DNA of 64,000 nt from Entonaema liquescens (taxonomy: Eukaryota > Ascomycota > Sordariomycetes > Xylariales > Xylariaceae). The notes under the pieces are model-generated. The model was not told the origin of the DNA, searched no databases, and saw nothing but the letters and a program-made list of their open reading frames with translations. Each line of letters starts with the position of its first letter. The first letter of the stretch is position 1. A program made the position numbers and the translations under genes. Shown here in pieces: positions 47,354 through 58,311 of the stretch. The stretch lies in assembly GCA_902805475.1 (NCBI GenBank), contig CADCSX010000023.1, positions 248,001-312,000 of the forward strand, given 5' to 3'.

Positions 47354-48706
47354 TTAAAATGACTCCCCGATTCTTAATACATATGGTAAGTCGCCTCGGT
47401 CCTCCCTTGTCGCAAGCCGGATGACGGAAGATTGGGAGGCAGACCTAAAGCTTGCGCTCGATGCTTGGCTAGCGGGGTACGGTCGTCTCGTTTGCGCGAA
47501 ACTCCTCATGCTACTTGAGCTAGTAGATTGCGATGTTCTCCTACCCCCGAACTTGCTCCTTGGTGTCGTCGGTGCAGTACGATACTGATTCCAAGTATGA
47601 GTTGACGAATTGCGGTCCGGCAACGTCGGCCTGCGCGCACGTGAGCGTGTGCTACTTCCGCTGAGGCTGAAAGAACTTGACCCGCTCCGCGCAGGAGTAG
47701 TGGGGTTGGTGTCCCGAGGCGCGTCGTCATCGATGTGTCCGTCGCTTTCGGAATAAGCGTCATCAGGGCTGTAGGGTTCGTATAAAGAGGCAGTATCCAG
47801 AGGCTGCATTGTACGTAGTAGCTCGGCAAAGAGATGCATCAGCTGCCGGAAGTGCGCATTAGACATGGGGCGAGTGGAGAAGCGGGCACGCTCGTAGCTA
47901 TCAAGAAACTCAAACGCCTCTTGGGAGCTCGACAGCACACCAACGCTAATGAGATGCATGACGTAGTCCCTCATCGTCATATTAGAACGGCGCTGAAGCA
48001 GAACGACAGCCTCGGCATCAAACATTGGCGGACTCATAGGAGAGGTTGGATCCGCTGGAGCCTGAGAGACTGCCTTAGCTTCAATCAGGTTCGGCAACTC
48101 GGAGAGAACCGTGCTATATTGAAGATTTGGTAAATCTGGTGAGCTTGGTGAACCCCAGCCGTCGTGCTCAATCTCACCCCAGACGGGTTGTAGGGGAGGT
48201 AGAGAGATGCCCAGCTTTTCCTCTACTGTTGCGGGCGATCTCGACTTGAACAATTGTAGAGACCTTCTCGGCTTCTTCGGTTTTTCATCAGCTAGCACCC
48301 CCTCCTCTGCTACATCTTCCAACGACGTCGCTCGGACTACCGGTGCTATGACCTTCGGGTGCGCTCCCAACGCGATGGCAGCACTGCGACCAAGATCGGT
48401 AGCGATCACCTTGCGGACGTCCTTAGGGACATCTCCCTTCTCAATTGGTACCCAGGTTTTAGGTATCGAGGCTAGTACTGTCCGGGTAACATAAAGCCTC
48501 AAGATGTAAATGAATAGAACAATTAGTACAGTAAGGACAAAGACTATGGCGAGAACGACTAAGTTGATGTATTGACCCGAGGAAAACAGATCCTGACGGA
48601 TAAAGTCTCCAGGAACGACAAGAAATAAAGCGGCGAGAAGAAGACATAAAAGAAGATAGATGGAATTGTAGACTATGCGAGAGACAAGGTTGGTGGCGCT
48701 CTTCAT
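47354..48706 (-). CDS. DLT1: DLT1-like membrane protein (defect at low temperature)
   Basis: Fungus-specific membrane protein of unknown molecular function, named after the yeast cold-sensitive mutant. It is a single exon of 450 residues. Two membrane segments lie near the N-terminus (about residues 14-33, IYLLLCLLLAALFLVVPG, and 47-69, NLVVLAIVFVLTVLIVLFIY). The family signature follows directly (LYVTRTVLASIPKTWVPIEKGDVPKDV), then DLGRSAAIALGAHPKVIAP. The C-terminal 120 residues are Ser/Arg-rich and disordered. The match to the DLT1 family is from the N-terminal 130 residues only. Confidence 0.88.
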   Translation of the reverse strand: MKSATNLVSRIVYNSIYLLLCLLLAALFLVVPGDFIRQDLFSSGQYINLVVLAIVFVLTVLIVLFIYILRLYVTRTVLASIPKTWVPIEKGDVPKDVRKVIATDLGRSAAIALGAHPKVIAPVVRATSLEDVAEEGVLADEKPKKPRRSLQLFKSRSPATVEEKLGISLPPLQPVWGEIEHDGWGSPSSPDLPNLQYSTVLSELPNLIEAKAVSQAPADPTSPMSPPMFDAEAVVLLQRRSNMTMRDYVMHLISVGVLSSSQEAFEFLDSYERARFSTRPMSNAHFRQLMHLFAELLRTMQPLDTASLYEPYSPDDAYSESDGHIDDDAPRDTNPTTPARSGSSSFSLSGSSTRSRARRPTLPDRNSSTHTWNQYRTAPTTPRSKFGGRRTSQSTSSSSMRSFAQTRRPYPASQASSASFRSASQSSVIRLATREDRGDLPYVLRIGESF

Positions 48707-49923
48707 TATGACGCGCCAGGTATTAGGATCGAGTAATATAACATTCTTGTGTCGCGCGGCGCAGGGGCGGCTAAGGCTCCGGCTAATAGGCGACGGGCGA
48801 CCAAGTTGAAGGAGTGTAATCGAAGTTCATATTAAGAGGCTGGAATTAAGACTTGTTGATTATCGGATCCATTGGGGGCGGCATGAGGACATCCTAAATG
48901 GATAGGGAAAAAAAAAAAAAAAAAGGAAAAGAGTTAAGGGTGAAGTTGAGATAACCGTGTTTGGATTTCGTCAGGAGATTAGATTATATGATGCTATTTG
49001 CAGGGGTTAATGCCGCTCGGGTTTTTAGTTTCCCCACTCCTTAGCTAGGTTCCATGTGACGTTTTATTGGATGCCTTGTGTACCCTCGGTTTCAGCTCCG
49101 GGTACGTACATATCTAGTTGCATCAGCCTTATTATATCCCCCGTCTTATAGATTATTCACAAAATTAGATCAAAGAAGATGTATTAACAGTGGGCTTAAG
49201 CAAATGCATTGAATAATACCAGAGCGAAATAATTACAGATAACGGATAAACCATAATAACTATAATGATAAGAGAAACAATGATATAGATTGCATAAATA
49301 GGTACTTGGTGGAATTAAATAAAATAGAGTTACTCTATCAAGTATTAACTAAATAATTCAACTCACAAGATTTCTAAATATGTTACTAGGTCACAGAGAC
49401 GATGTGCATAGTGAGTGGGGTTCGGCGGAGGCGCGTCGTGTGCGGCGGTAGTTGGTGAGCACCTGCATGAGACTGCGGGTAAATAATGGAGAGGACTAGT
49501 TAAGGATAAGAGAAATGGTCTACTGCGTAATGCAGTAACATGTTGTTATACAAGTAGTATTTATAACACCAGATCTATCTCTGCTAATTGGTATACGTAT
49601 CTGCTAGGAAGCACCGCATGTTGAGTCTGATAAGAAGCCGCCGGAATGATGAACTTTACGATAACGATTTGTTCCCCTTCCACATCTCGTGCAATAAGTT
49701 TACTAGCAGAGAAAACCTAGGATATAGTAGTCGTAATTAATACTACCTGTTCCATATACAAATCATGTCAACTCAACAGCACAGAAACAAGGGCAGTATT
49801 TCCTTTTCGTCTTCATTGGCCAATTTTATCATAAAGTTGTACCCACAACTACCATTACATTACAATCTATTAATGTAACCCAGCCAGTTTTCCCTCGAGA
49901 CTCTCTGCGAGCAACCGCTGCCA
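48707..49923. other. Intergenic spacer
   Basis: About 1.2 kb including the DLT1 promoter side. It has an A-run at 48907-48926 and a short GC-rich island near 49425-49490. No gene is seen. Confidence 0.5.
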
Positions 49924-51990
49924 CTAGCGTACTTGCTGCATCTGCGGTTGAACCTCTACCGGGCGGGCTGCTACGGCCCGTGCCGGCGCTTCCGCCACCG
50001 CCACTGCTTCCGCCTGCCTCTTCTCTGCGGCCTCCCTCGCCAATCTCATGTCTGCTCGAGTGAGCCTCAAGTCACTACTGTACTGCCCAAACGCCGCGAT
50101 GAGATCGCTCAGTCCGTCCTTTAGTGCGTCCAGTAGCTCATCTACCTCGCGGCACATCCGGTGCTCCCTAATATCCGTCCAGTGTGTTGGTAGTGCGTCC
50201 CTGAACTTCTCCAGTTTTCTGATCACCGCCGTGAACGTCCGTATGATGGCCGGCACATCTCGTTGGACGTTGCCGTATTGGTCCTCTGCTAAGCTGGATA
50301 CTGCAAGCTTGGATAGAGCGTAGGCGGCGTTTATGTATATGCTGAGTTCGCCGTACGGTTGACCTAGCACGGCAGAAGCCAATCGACGACTGAATAATTG
50401 CTGAAATAACACGCCGAATGTGGGTATGCTCAAGAATCGGTACGCTATAACTTGTGTAACGGAATGAATATTATCAGGCGTGAGCGTTTCCTTTTGCTCC
50501 TTCGTGAGTAAGTGCTCAGTGACCTCTAGCACTTTCTTCTTCGCTTCCGGCAAGTAGACCTCGGCGGGTGTTTTACCCGGGGACGTCGCGACGTTAGTAA
50601 CGAACTTGCCTAACGAGTTGCGGAAACCTTTCGAACTTGGTGCCGGTGCCCAAACATCGTCCGTCTTCGGGGGTTGGACAACTCGGGCCTGTGGTTGAGG
50701 AGCGGCAGCAGGTTGCGATGCGGGCTGCGACGGTGGCGCCGGTGGCTTGCCGTACTCGTCGATTCTTTGCTCTAGTGACTTGATCGTGCTCATGCACGTA
50801 GCGTAAATCTGCGACCACATCGGGCCGTCCTTACGGTCGATATCCTCGAATATACTTCTCCTTCTAATATCAAAGTCTCTCGTGATCAAGGCCAATTCCC
50901 ACATAGCAAATGCCTATACCGTTAGTGCTGTGCTCCAAAAGAAGGGTAAGAGGAATAATATACCGATATTCTTGGCTTCGGGCTCTTCAATCCGTTTAAT
51001 AGACTGCCATTCGGATCTTTCGACTCGGCACTGAGTGGTTGGCCATTTTTAAGAGGCGCCCTTCCAAGCTGTAACCTGAATACCATGTCGCCAAAATACC
51101 ACATGAGGCACAGTAAGAACCCTGCCCATATTGATCGCGCCAGCATCCAGATACTCCATGGTGCTTGAGCAGGCGGAATTTTAGACTTCGGTAGACTATA
51201 AAATATCCGGAAAAAGGACATGGCCCAGCTCCAGGCGGAAGGTCGGAGGAAATGGTAGAGTACAACGTAGTTCGCTAGAGCGACAGTTCCCGAGAGCATG
51301 CCGGCGCGGACGACGATTACAGGTACCCATTCGGTTAACCGTCCCCAAGTGCTTGCTGCTTGAGCATTTGCCTCGCCTTCGCGCTTCGGCTTCACTGTTC
51401 CTAGTAGCATTCGATCATAATCCACAGACACGTGGACAATACCCTGGACAATCCCTAGAATAATCATGTTCACAGTATAGAATAGTGCTCGCTCGTTTAG
51501 CCGCGTCCGATCCCCGCTATAGTAGGTAATCCAACCGAGGTTTGCACTGGTTGGAGTTGAGATCATGTATACTTGGCTGAACAGCCACGAGGAGATAGCG
51601 AAGGTGATTATTGTCTCTATCGTCGCGAAAGAAAAAGCATAGCGACGGAACGTGTCGAAGGGCGAATTAGATGTCCGAATGCCTATGTGAGAATGGGCAA
51701 TCCGCAATATGATGATGGGGAGGATACATCCGAATATAGCTGAAGTACGAATACCCGCGGGACCGACTGGAAACCATGGCCACAAAACTAATAACATGTT
51801 AGGTATCTAGACGATAGTTATAGTTAGAATAGAGCAGTCTATGTTACATACAATTGTTCCAGGTAGCCAAGAATAAGTTCTCAATATAAGCTAGCCCCAA
51901 CAGGACTCCGGTAGTTGAGGCAAATCGTCTCTGGAGGGCAGGCTGGAGGAAGTCTTTGTAAGGCGCTCGGCGCGCAATTGCGGGAGGCAT
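49924..51990 (-). CDS. NDC1: Transmembrane nucleoporin NDC1
   Basis: Membrane anchor of the nuclear pore complex, also needed for insertion of the spindle pole body. Exons 51990-51852, 51787-50964 and 50913-49924 give exactly 650 residues. The start MPPAIARRAPYKDFLQPALQRRF is the usual fungal N-terminus of the family. Several membrane segments follow (for example SAIFGCILPIIILRIAH, FATIETIITFAISSWLF and FYTVNMIILGIVQGIVH) over residues 30-260. The conserved AFAMWELALITRDFDIRR motif spans the second intron. The C-terminal half is cytosolic or nuclear and helical, with a Pro/Gln-rich linker (QPASQPAAAPQPQ). All phases agree. Confidence 0.92.
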
Positions 51991-52679
51991 CTTCGCAACT
52001 GTAAAGAAAAAGAAATATTCAGATCAGTACATCGTCCAGGTTTGAGAATTAAAGATGCAAAGTATTTTTGCGGATATTCTCGTGCGAATCTGAATTTGGA
52101 ACAAAGGAATGTTGTCTTTGAGCAGCGTTGCTCTGGCGGAGGGTCGTTACCTATCGGGCGATTGAAAGTAAATAAAAAAACTTACAGAGCTCCAGCTTCT
52201 TTTAATCCACTGAGAATGTTGTTGCTTTAGGACCTAGGCGTCATTTGCCCAGCTGCATTAGTTCCATGACACCAGCCACAGTATCCAGTGTACCTAAGGT
52301 ACCTACAGATGTATCTCCAAAGAGCTGCCGTAGGTGCGTGAGTCGGGTACCTGCCTCATGTATGTAGGTAGGTATAATTCCTTATGTACAAGTACATCAT
52401 TTTCATGGATGACTTACTAGCGCTAGCATTTAGTGTTTACTGACGTAAGCAAACCCATGTGCAACTCCAATCTTGAATCCCCAATTCGGTTGCCTTGTCG
52501 TGACCTGCACTTGTACCTGCGCAATCCGTCGCAGGTGACATCAACCCTTTCCCACCTTATCTATCCTAGAAGAGAGGCGCCATCTAAATACTCGATCATT
52601 CAAGAACTAACCTCTCTTTAATTCATCAAGATTTCCTTTATCGCATCTCGTCGTTTTCTTAATCTAGAACTGTCCAGCC
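51991..52679. other. Divergent promoter region NDC1/PEP12
   Basis: Spacer between divergent genes, with CCTAAGGTACCTA and GTAGGTAGGTA motifs near 52291-52375. No gene is seen. Confidence 0.5.
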
Positions 52680-53577
52680 ATGTCTTTCGATCAGTTATCG
52701 TCAATAGAATCCGGCAGCGGGGCTGGTCGTCGCCAGAATAATGGCGCCTACTCGGATGACCCGGAGTTCTCTCGAATATCGCAGGGCCTTATGAACAAGC
52801 TATTTCATCTACAGGGAAACATTTCGAAGCTTAAGTCAGATATCGGTCTCCTCGGCACCAGACGAGACAATCCCCGATTGCGTGAGCGGGTCCACGTTGT
52901 AATTGAGGAGTCCACGGAGCAGTTCAAGGAGGTTGGCGAAGGTATCAAGAAGATTCAGACATGGGAAGAGCCTACTGTGAGTAATCAAATGATGCGTCTG
53001 GCTTTGCTTATTTAATGCGACGCATGTCTAACTGTTATTTGCCTTGTAGCCTACCCAGAAGTATTCGCAGCAGAAGCTGTCGCGCGAGTTCAAAGCTGCC
53101 CTCAGCGAATTCCAAAACCTTCAGCGCACCGCCCTTGAGAAACAACGAGCCTCCGTAAGCGCAGCCAAGGCGGCGCTCGATCACGATCCATCTAGCGAAG
53201 GCGCTCAATCTGGCGCCGCCGGCGAGCAATTACAGCTTCAGCAGCAAGAGCAGGTCCATCTGGCTCCTCAGGATGAAGTTGACTTCCAGGAGGCCCTGAT
53301 TACCGAGCGAGAGGAAGAGATTCGCCAGATAGAGGAGGGTGTTGGTGATCTCAACGTGCTCTTCCAGCAAGTTGCGCAGATTGTCAGCGAGCAGGGCGAG
53401 GTGCTGGAGACGATCGAGAGTAACGCGGTCAACATTCGCGATGATACTCGCGGTGCCGACTACGAGTTGAGAAGTGCTGCAAGATATCAGAAGAACGCTC
53501 GGAGCAAAGCATGCTGCTTGCTACTAATCCTAGCCGTAATCATGGCTATTGTTCTCTTGGCTGTATTCTTGGGCTGA
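52680..53577 (+). CDS. PEP12: Endosomal/vacuolar syntaxin (PEP12-like t-SNARE)
   Basis: Qa-SNARE that drives fusion at the late endosome or vacuole. Exons 52680-52976 and 53050-53577 give 274 residues. The N-terminal Habc-like bundle spans about residues 30-140 (ISQGLMNKLFHLQGNISKL ... QKLSREFKAAL). A Gln-rich linker precedes the SNARE motif (about 180-240). Its zero-layer residue is Gln204 in VSEQGEVLETIE. A C-terminal membrane anchor (residues 254-274) follows a dibasic KNARSKACC stretch; the two cysteines are possible palmitoylation sites. PEP12 fits better than a plasma-membrane SSO syntaxin, but VAM3 is not excluded. Confidence 0.92.
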
Positions 53578-53973
53578 ACCGAGTCTTCTAGTCAATTACT
53601 AGTGTATGGGCGATATCCTGGGCGTTTTGGAGTCAGCGTGGGTAAATTCGGATTTCTTAACTGTATTAGGACTATAGTGATGGAGGCTGTGTAAGAGTTG
53701 GCCGCCGTCCCTTGGGGTAATTCAAGAAATTCCCTCCTTTGCGATTCATGGGCAGCAAGTAACCATGTCCTTGTAAATATGCTTTTCGGTTATTTATCAC
53801 CAGATATATGAGTCTACCTAATCAACACTTCGGCTTCCAAGACACAAGACTATTCATAAGTAATCACAGTGAGCTACAAATACATGGCCGGCAGATTGTA
53901 TGAATTAGCAACTTTCCTAACAAGTTGCTATATAGTTGACACGAGACTTATCTCAGATTGACAACTTCGAATT
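53578..53973. other. Intergenic spacer, convergent 3' ends
   Basis: 3' flanks of PEP12 and COX18 only. Confidence 0.45.
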
Positions 53974-55151
53974 TCATGCCTGGCTATTTGTATTTTTTAT
54001 TTCCTTGTCGATCCTCTTTGGTCGAATAACATGAGCCTCATAACCCATACACCTTGGAACAACATTCGTTTCAATCGGCATGAACTTTGACAGTAACCTG
54101 CTCGTAACTGCGTGCGTGGCGCTCGTCGACAGCCAGTAGAGGTGAAGCGCCGCCGGCAGGTCTGCCGTCATAGGTCCCACGAGACCGCTTACAATGATGA
54201 GAACTCGACGTAACCTGCGTTGCCTCGTCATCGTTGGGGTCTCAACCAAAATCCGTCCCCAGGGTTGAGCCCGGCTACTTGTCGCAATCCTGCTTGGGAT
54301 TTTGGGAGCACGTTCCAGACCAGCAAAGAAGATAGCGCGAAGGGAAGAATCTGATACGGGTCTGGAACAGATAGGTCGGGAAACCACAAACATCCCTCTA
54401 ATGCAATGCTCGGATCTGGTAGGTTTTTGATGTGCTCAGCCGTAGTAGCAGCCACGTCTGGGTCTACCGCAGGAACTTGTGTAGTAGGCGTGGTTGTAAT
54501 ATCTATTGGAGACGCGGCGGTCTCTACATTGCCTTCTGCATTTGAAGTCGTAGCATCATCTTCAGGCTTGCCCAGGATCAGCCGCCCGAGAAGCCCCCTC
54601 GGACCGCCACATATCCTCCTGACACTCTCGATACCGATGAGCCAGAAAGGTATACCTAGGACGCTGGTATACAGTTTCCTGTCTTGCAAGCCAATCGTGC
54701 GGTAAATCCTCGACGCTAACTGCTTATGCCTTTTTACTAATTCCTTCGGTTCTTTTGACAGCGGAACTCCCTCCCGTTTCAAATCCCGTGCGATGCGCCC
54801 AGTCCATCCCATGAGAACTGGGGTAAATCTAGCCCGGCGTTGATTGATTATATGTGTGTAGGCATTGAAAGGGAACCGAAAAGCGAGGCTGATCCCAACC
54901 GCTGCGAGAGGAATCGTCAGGAACCATGGCGTGTGTGTAATGTTATGGAAAGCAAGTAGCGTATCCTGGGCCGTTTGTATAAAACTGGCGGCGACTGGTG
55001 CAAAATGAAATGGCCTTACACCAGGTTGACGTTGAAAGTAATATGGTGAAACTCGATTAGAATATGTAGGGTGTAGTTGAGTTCTGGTCTTCGACAAAAG
55101 ACCAAGGGGCCTAGTTGCCCGAATACCATGAACCCAATGAATCGAGTTCAT
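53974..55151 (-). CDS. COX18: Mitochondrial insertase COX18 (Oxa1/YidC family), frame broken once
   Basis: Inner-membrane insertase that exports the C-terminal tail of Cox2. The N-terminus (about 50 residues) is rich in Arg, Thr and Ser, a presequence. Then come HNITHTPWFLTIPLAAVGISLAFRFPFNAY (first membrane segment and conserved helix), a charged matrix loop, and GIPFWLIGIESVRRICG. The C-terminal half contains LEGCLWFPDLSVPDPYQILPFALSSLL, and the last segment (LPAALHLYWLSTSATHAVTSRLL) lies in a different frame. The shift falls at 54248-54260, in a TTTT or GGGG run of the coding strand. Length 53974-55151 is 1178 nt, one short of 393 codons. With one base restored the protein would be about 392 residues and contain all expected segments, so I treat it as an intact gene with a sequence error. 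Confidence 0.85.
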
Positions 55152-55944
55152 CGTATATCATGTTAAGCTCTTATCGATTTATGTGAGGAAAAAGGTAAAA
55201 GGGAGGATATGAAATTCGGTTATGAATTTATAAATGAGTAATTATAAAATGACGATGAAGCCATCGAGTCTTTCATACGAGCACAGAATATAATATCATA
55301 CTTCAAATATCTTCCCTGCTAGGTTCTCTGGGCCATTTAGAAATAACGTAACTTGTCGTCCGCCATGCTTTTAGCTATTGAACATTTGAATGAGGAATCA
55401 GCAGATTATACTTTGTACCGAGTACATATTATACCTTTATACCTCAGGTAAGGTCGTGCAACTGGTTGAATGATGAGAATTAACGATAAGATAAAAGCAG
55501 CAGCTCTATCGATAAGGAATATGCAATTGTGTGGTAAGGAAGGTGGGATGAGATGCGCTAGCTGCGTAATAGGGACCACCGTGCAGTGCTTACTCTTAAG
55601 ATGTACCTCGTAGGTTAGGTACATAGAAATAGGTACAATACAAATACAATCGCTCATTATCGTACAGCCGATTTGATCACACGCCGAATTATAATTATAA
55701 TTACTTACCAACCAAGAACCAAGGCACATACATACTTCATCGTAACTTATTTAAAAACACCACGAGCGCGACCACACTAAAACATCGACTAGGTCATATC
55801 GATGGGTCAACTGGACTGCTTCTGGCCCAGTTCGACGAGGCCAGTCCGGTATTCTCTTCCTGACACGTGTGCCTAGACTTATAACATAAAAAACCAACAT
55901 ATCTTTAATAAGAATATTTCCTTCGCTACCTAGTCTTTAGGCAA
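55152..55944. other. Divergent promoter region COX18/ALG11
   Basis: AT-rich; no gene is seen. Confidence 0.5.
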
Positions 55945-57799
55945 ATGTCAGATTTTACCTCCAGCTCCAGCTCCAGCTCCAGCTCCAGCTGTTCTGTTCC
56001 CTCTAAAGACGCACCCTACTCCTTCGGCATGGAGCCTAAGACTCTAGCTTTTACGGCGATCGCCATTACCTGCACTCCGTTTGCCGCCTTAATATTCTGG
56101 AACTTCATCCTTCCATTATTATTTCGCATATTCGCCTTAACAGCCGGATCTGCTTTTGGCTGGTGTCTGAGAAAGGGTTCCGAAGGTCGTCGCTCCATAC
56201 TTGTTCGTACCACTGCCGAAAGTGAAGCCAGATTTAGAGAGGCCAAAGCTCGAGGAAAAGACGACAATGCTAGTAGCGACGATGAGAGCTGGGAGAATAT
56301 CGATGGATCAACAGCTGGAACGTCAAAAACGGGGAGAAAGGCGATCGAGATTGGGATGGGATAGTCGGTTTCTTCCATCCATTCTGTAATGCTGGAGGAG
56401 GTGGCGAAAGAGTTCTATGGGCTGCGATTCGAGCAACTCAGAAGAGATGGCCCAACGCCAAGATTGTCGTATATACGGGCGACCACGAAGTTACAAAAGA
56501 CGCCATACTCTCTCGGGTCAAGGTTTGCACCTCCTATCCTCCCGTGAACTTGCGACCAAGATCGCTAATTGTAATATAGAATACTTTCAGTATCGATATT
56601 CACCCGCCGACGATCCACTTCATCTACCTGACCACTCGACACTGGGTTTTGTCTTCCACATGGCCGCATATGACATTACTGGGGCAGTCGATTGGCTCTC
56701 TGTTTATGGGATTAGACGCTTTCGCTCTCCTAGTACCTGACATCTTTGTGGACACTATGGGTTACGCTTTTGTGCTCGGCCTGAGCAAGATTCTCTTCCC
56801 AGATATGCCTACTGCTGCATATGTACATTACCCAACCATCTCCACAGATATGCTCGATTCTCTTGACCCCAAAACATCAGTTGGAAATCAGGGAGTTAAT
56901 GCCGGCAAGGGTGTTGGTCTTAAAGGTATCCTCAAGAAACACTACTGGAAGATCTTCGCCGCTATCTATTCGTGGATGGGTGCTTCCGTTGACGTCGTCA
57001 TGACAAATTCCTCCTGGACGCAAGGCCATATTAAGTCTATATGGGGGCCGCGTCGAAAGCAGAGAGGCAGGGAGAATCAGATTGCTGTTGTATACCCTCC
57101 GTGCGCCGTCGGTGAGATCGAGCGAGCTGTTGAAATATCCGAAGAAAGCGAGAAGAGACGACAGAAGTACTTGGTGTACATCGCTCAGTTTCGACCAGAG
57201 AAAAACCACCAACTCATCCTTCAGTCGTTTGCCGAATTTGTCAAGACCGGAACTCCCGCGGCAAAGGAAGCCAAGTTAGTTCTCCTGGGTAGTGTCAGGG
57301 GTGACGACGACTCGAGGCGAGTGTACACGCTTCGTCTGCTAGTCAACGAACTGCAGATCAAGGATCAGGTGATATTCCAGCTCGACGCTCCCTGGTCTGA
57401 GATCCTCCAATGGCTCGGCAAGGCCTTCGTAGGCGTCAATGGCATGTGGAATGAACACTTCGGCATTGGTGTAGTCGAGTACCTCGCAGCAGGTCTCATT
57501 TCTGTTGTCCATAACAGCGGTGGGCCGAAGCTAGATATTGTCATTGATGTCGACGGCCAACCTACAGGTATGTGGATTTAGTATTCCTCGTACTAGATCT
57601 TCTGACTAACGAAATCAACTCAGGTTTCCACGCCTCGACTACGTCCGAGTTCGCCGACGGTTTCGAGAAAGCGCTGTCGCACCCGGATCCCCTCTCCGTC
57701 AGACGCAGAGCACGCTTATCATCCAAGCGCTTCACCGAGGAAGAGTTTGCCAAGAAATGGTTGGCGGAGCTGGAGAAGCTCGTCGCCATGAAGTTGTAA
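55945..57799 (+). CDS. ALG11: GDP-Man:Man3GlcNAc2-PP-dolichol alpha-1,2-mannosyltransferase, frame broken once
   Basis: ER enzyme adding the fourth and fifth mannoses to the dolichol-linked N-glycan precursor on the cytosolic face. Exons 55945-56522, 56580-57567 and 57624-57799. A poly-Ser stretch encoded by five AGCTCC repeats (about 55961-55990) precedes a membrane anchor at about residues 32-64. The ALG11 domain starts IVGFFHPFCNAGGGGERVLW. The GT-B C-terminal half has AQFRPEKNHQLILQSF and the E-x7-E motif in NEHFGIGVVEYLAAG. The frame changes at 56325-56334 (AAAAACGGGG): before it the frame reads DDESWENIDGSTAGTSKTG, after it GDRDWDGIVGFF. Exons sum to 1742 nt, one short of 581 codons, so one base is missing. 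Expected length is 580 residues. Confidence 0.92.
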
Positions 57800-58311
57800 A
57801 AAAAGACATTCCCTTCACGCATTTATCATCCTAGCGAAATTCCCCTCTCAGATCATGTTACTACCAAACATTCCTACTACGCACATAGATATAGACTTAC
57901 ATCCGATACCCCCAGGATTATCACGGTGGGAGGCGGGCTCGGAGTTTGCATTACCTTTGTTTGTTCGTTTTTCCTTCTCACATTGCGGTGCGTTGAATTT
58001 ATCTCGTTTCGTTCACGTTGAATTGAGGGCAAGGGAGGATGTCGAGACGGAAGCTGAGAGGGATTCCGTAAGTTATGTTAAGCAGAAACGAAGCCGGTAT
58101 CAATATGGAATCCATCCTTATTCTAGTGAGTTCTTGAAGTTTTGGCTTTATGAGTGTTATGATGGTCATTCTAAAGGACTTAAGAGGTAGGTATCAATGT
58201 TTGTCTATCCATGCGAGTCGTAAATATGTACATAATAGGTAAGTAAAATCTATCAAAAAACACACAAGATAATCCACGTAGGTATGTATGTACGTTGTCA
58301 ATAAGTATAAT
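57800..58311. other. Spacer, convergent 3' ends
   Basis: 3' flanks of ALG11 and of the transpeptidase. A 111-codon ORF at 57855-58190 has no recognisable motif and is not called. Confidence 0.45.

Noticed and set aside
57855..58190. 111-codon ORF between ALG11 and the transpeptidase
   Set aside because: No recognisable motif, lies in the 3' flank of ALG11, and composition is not gene-like.
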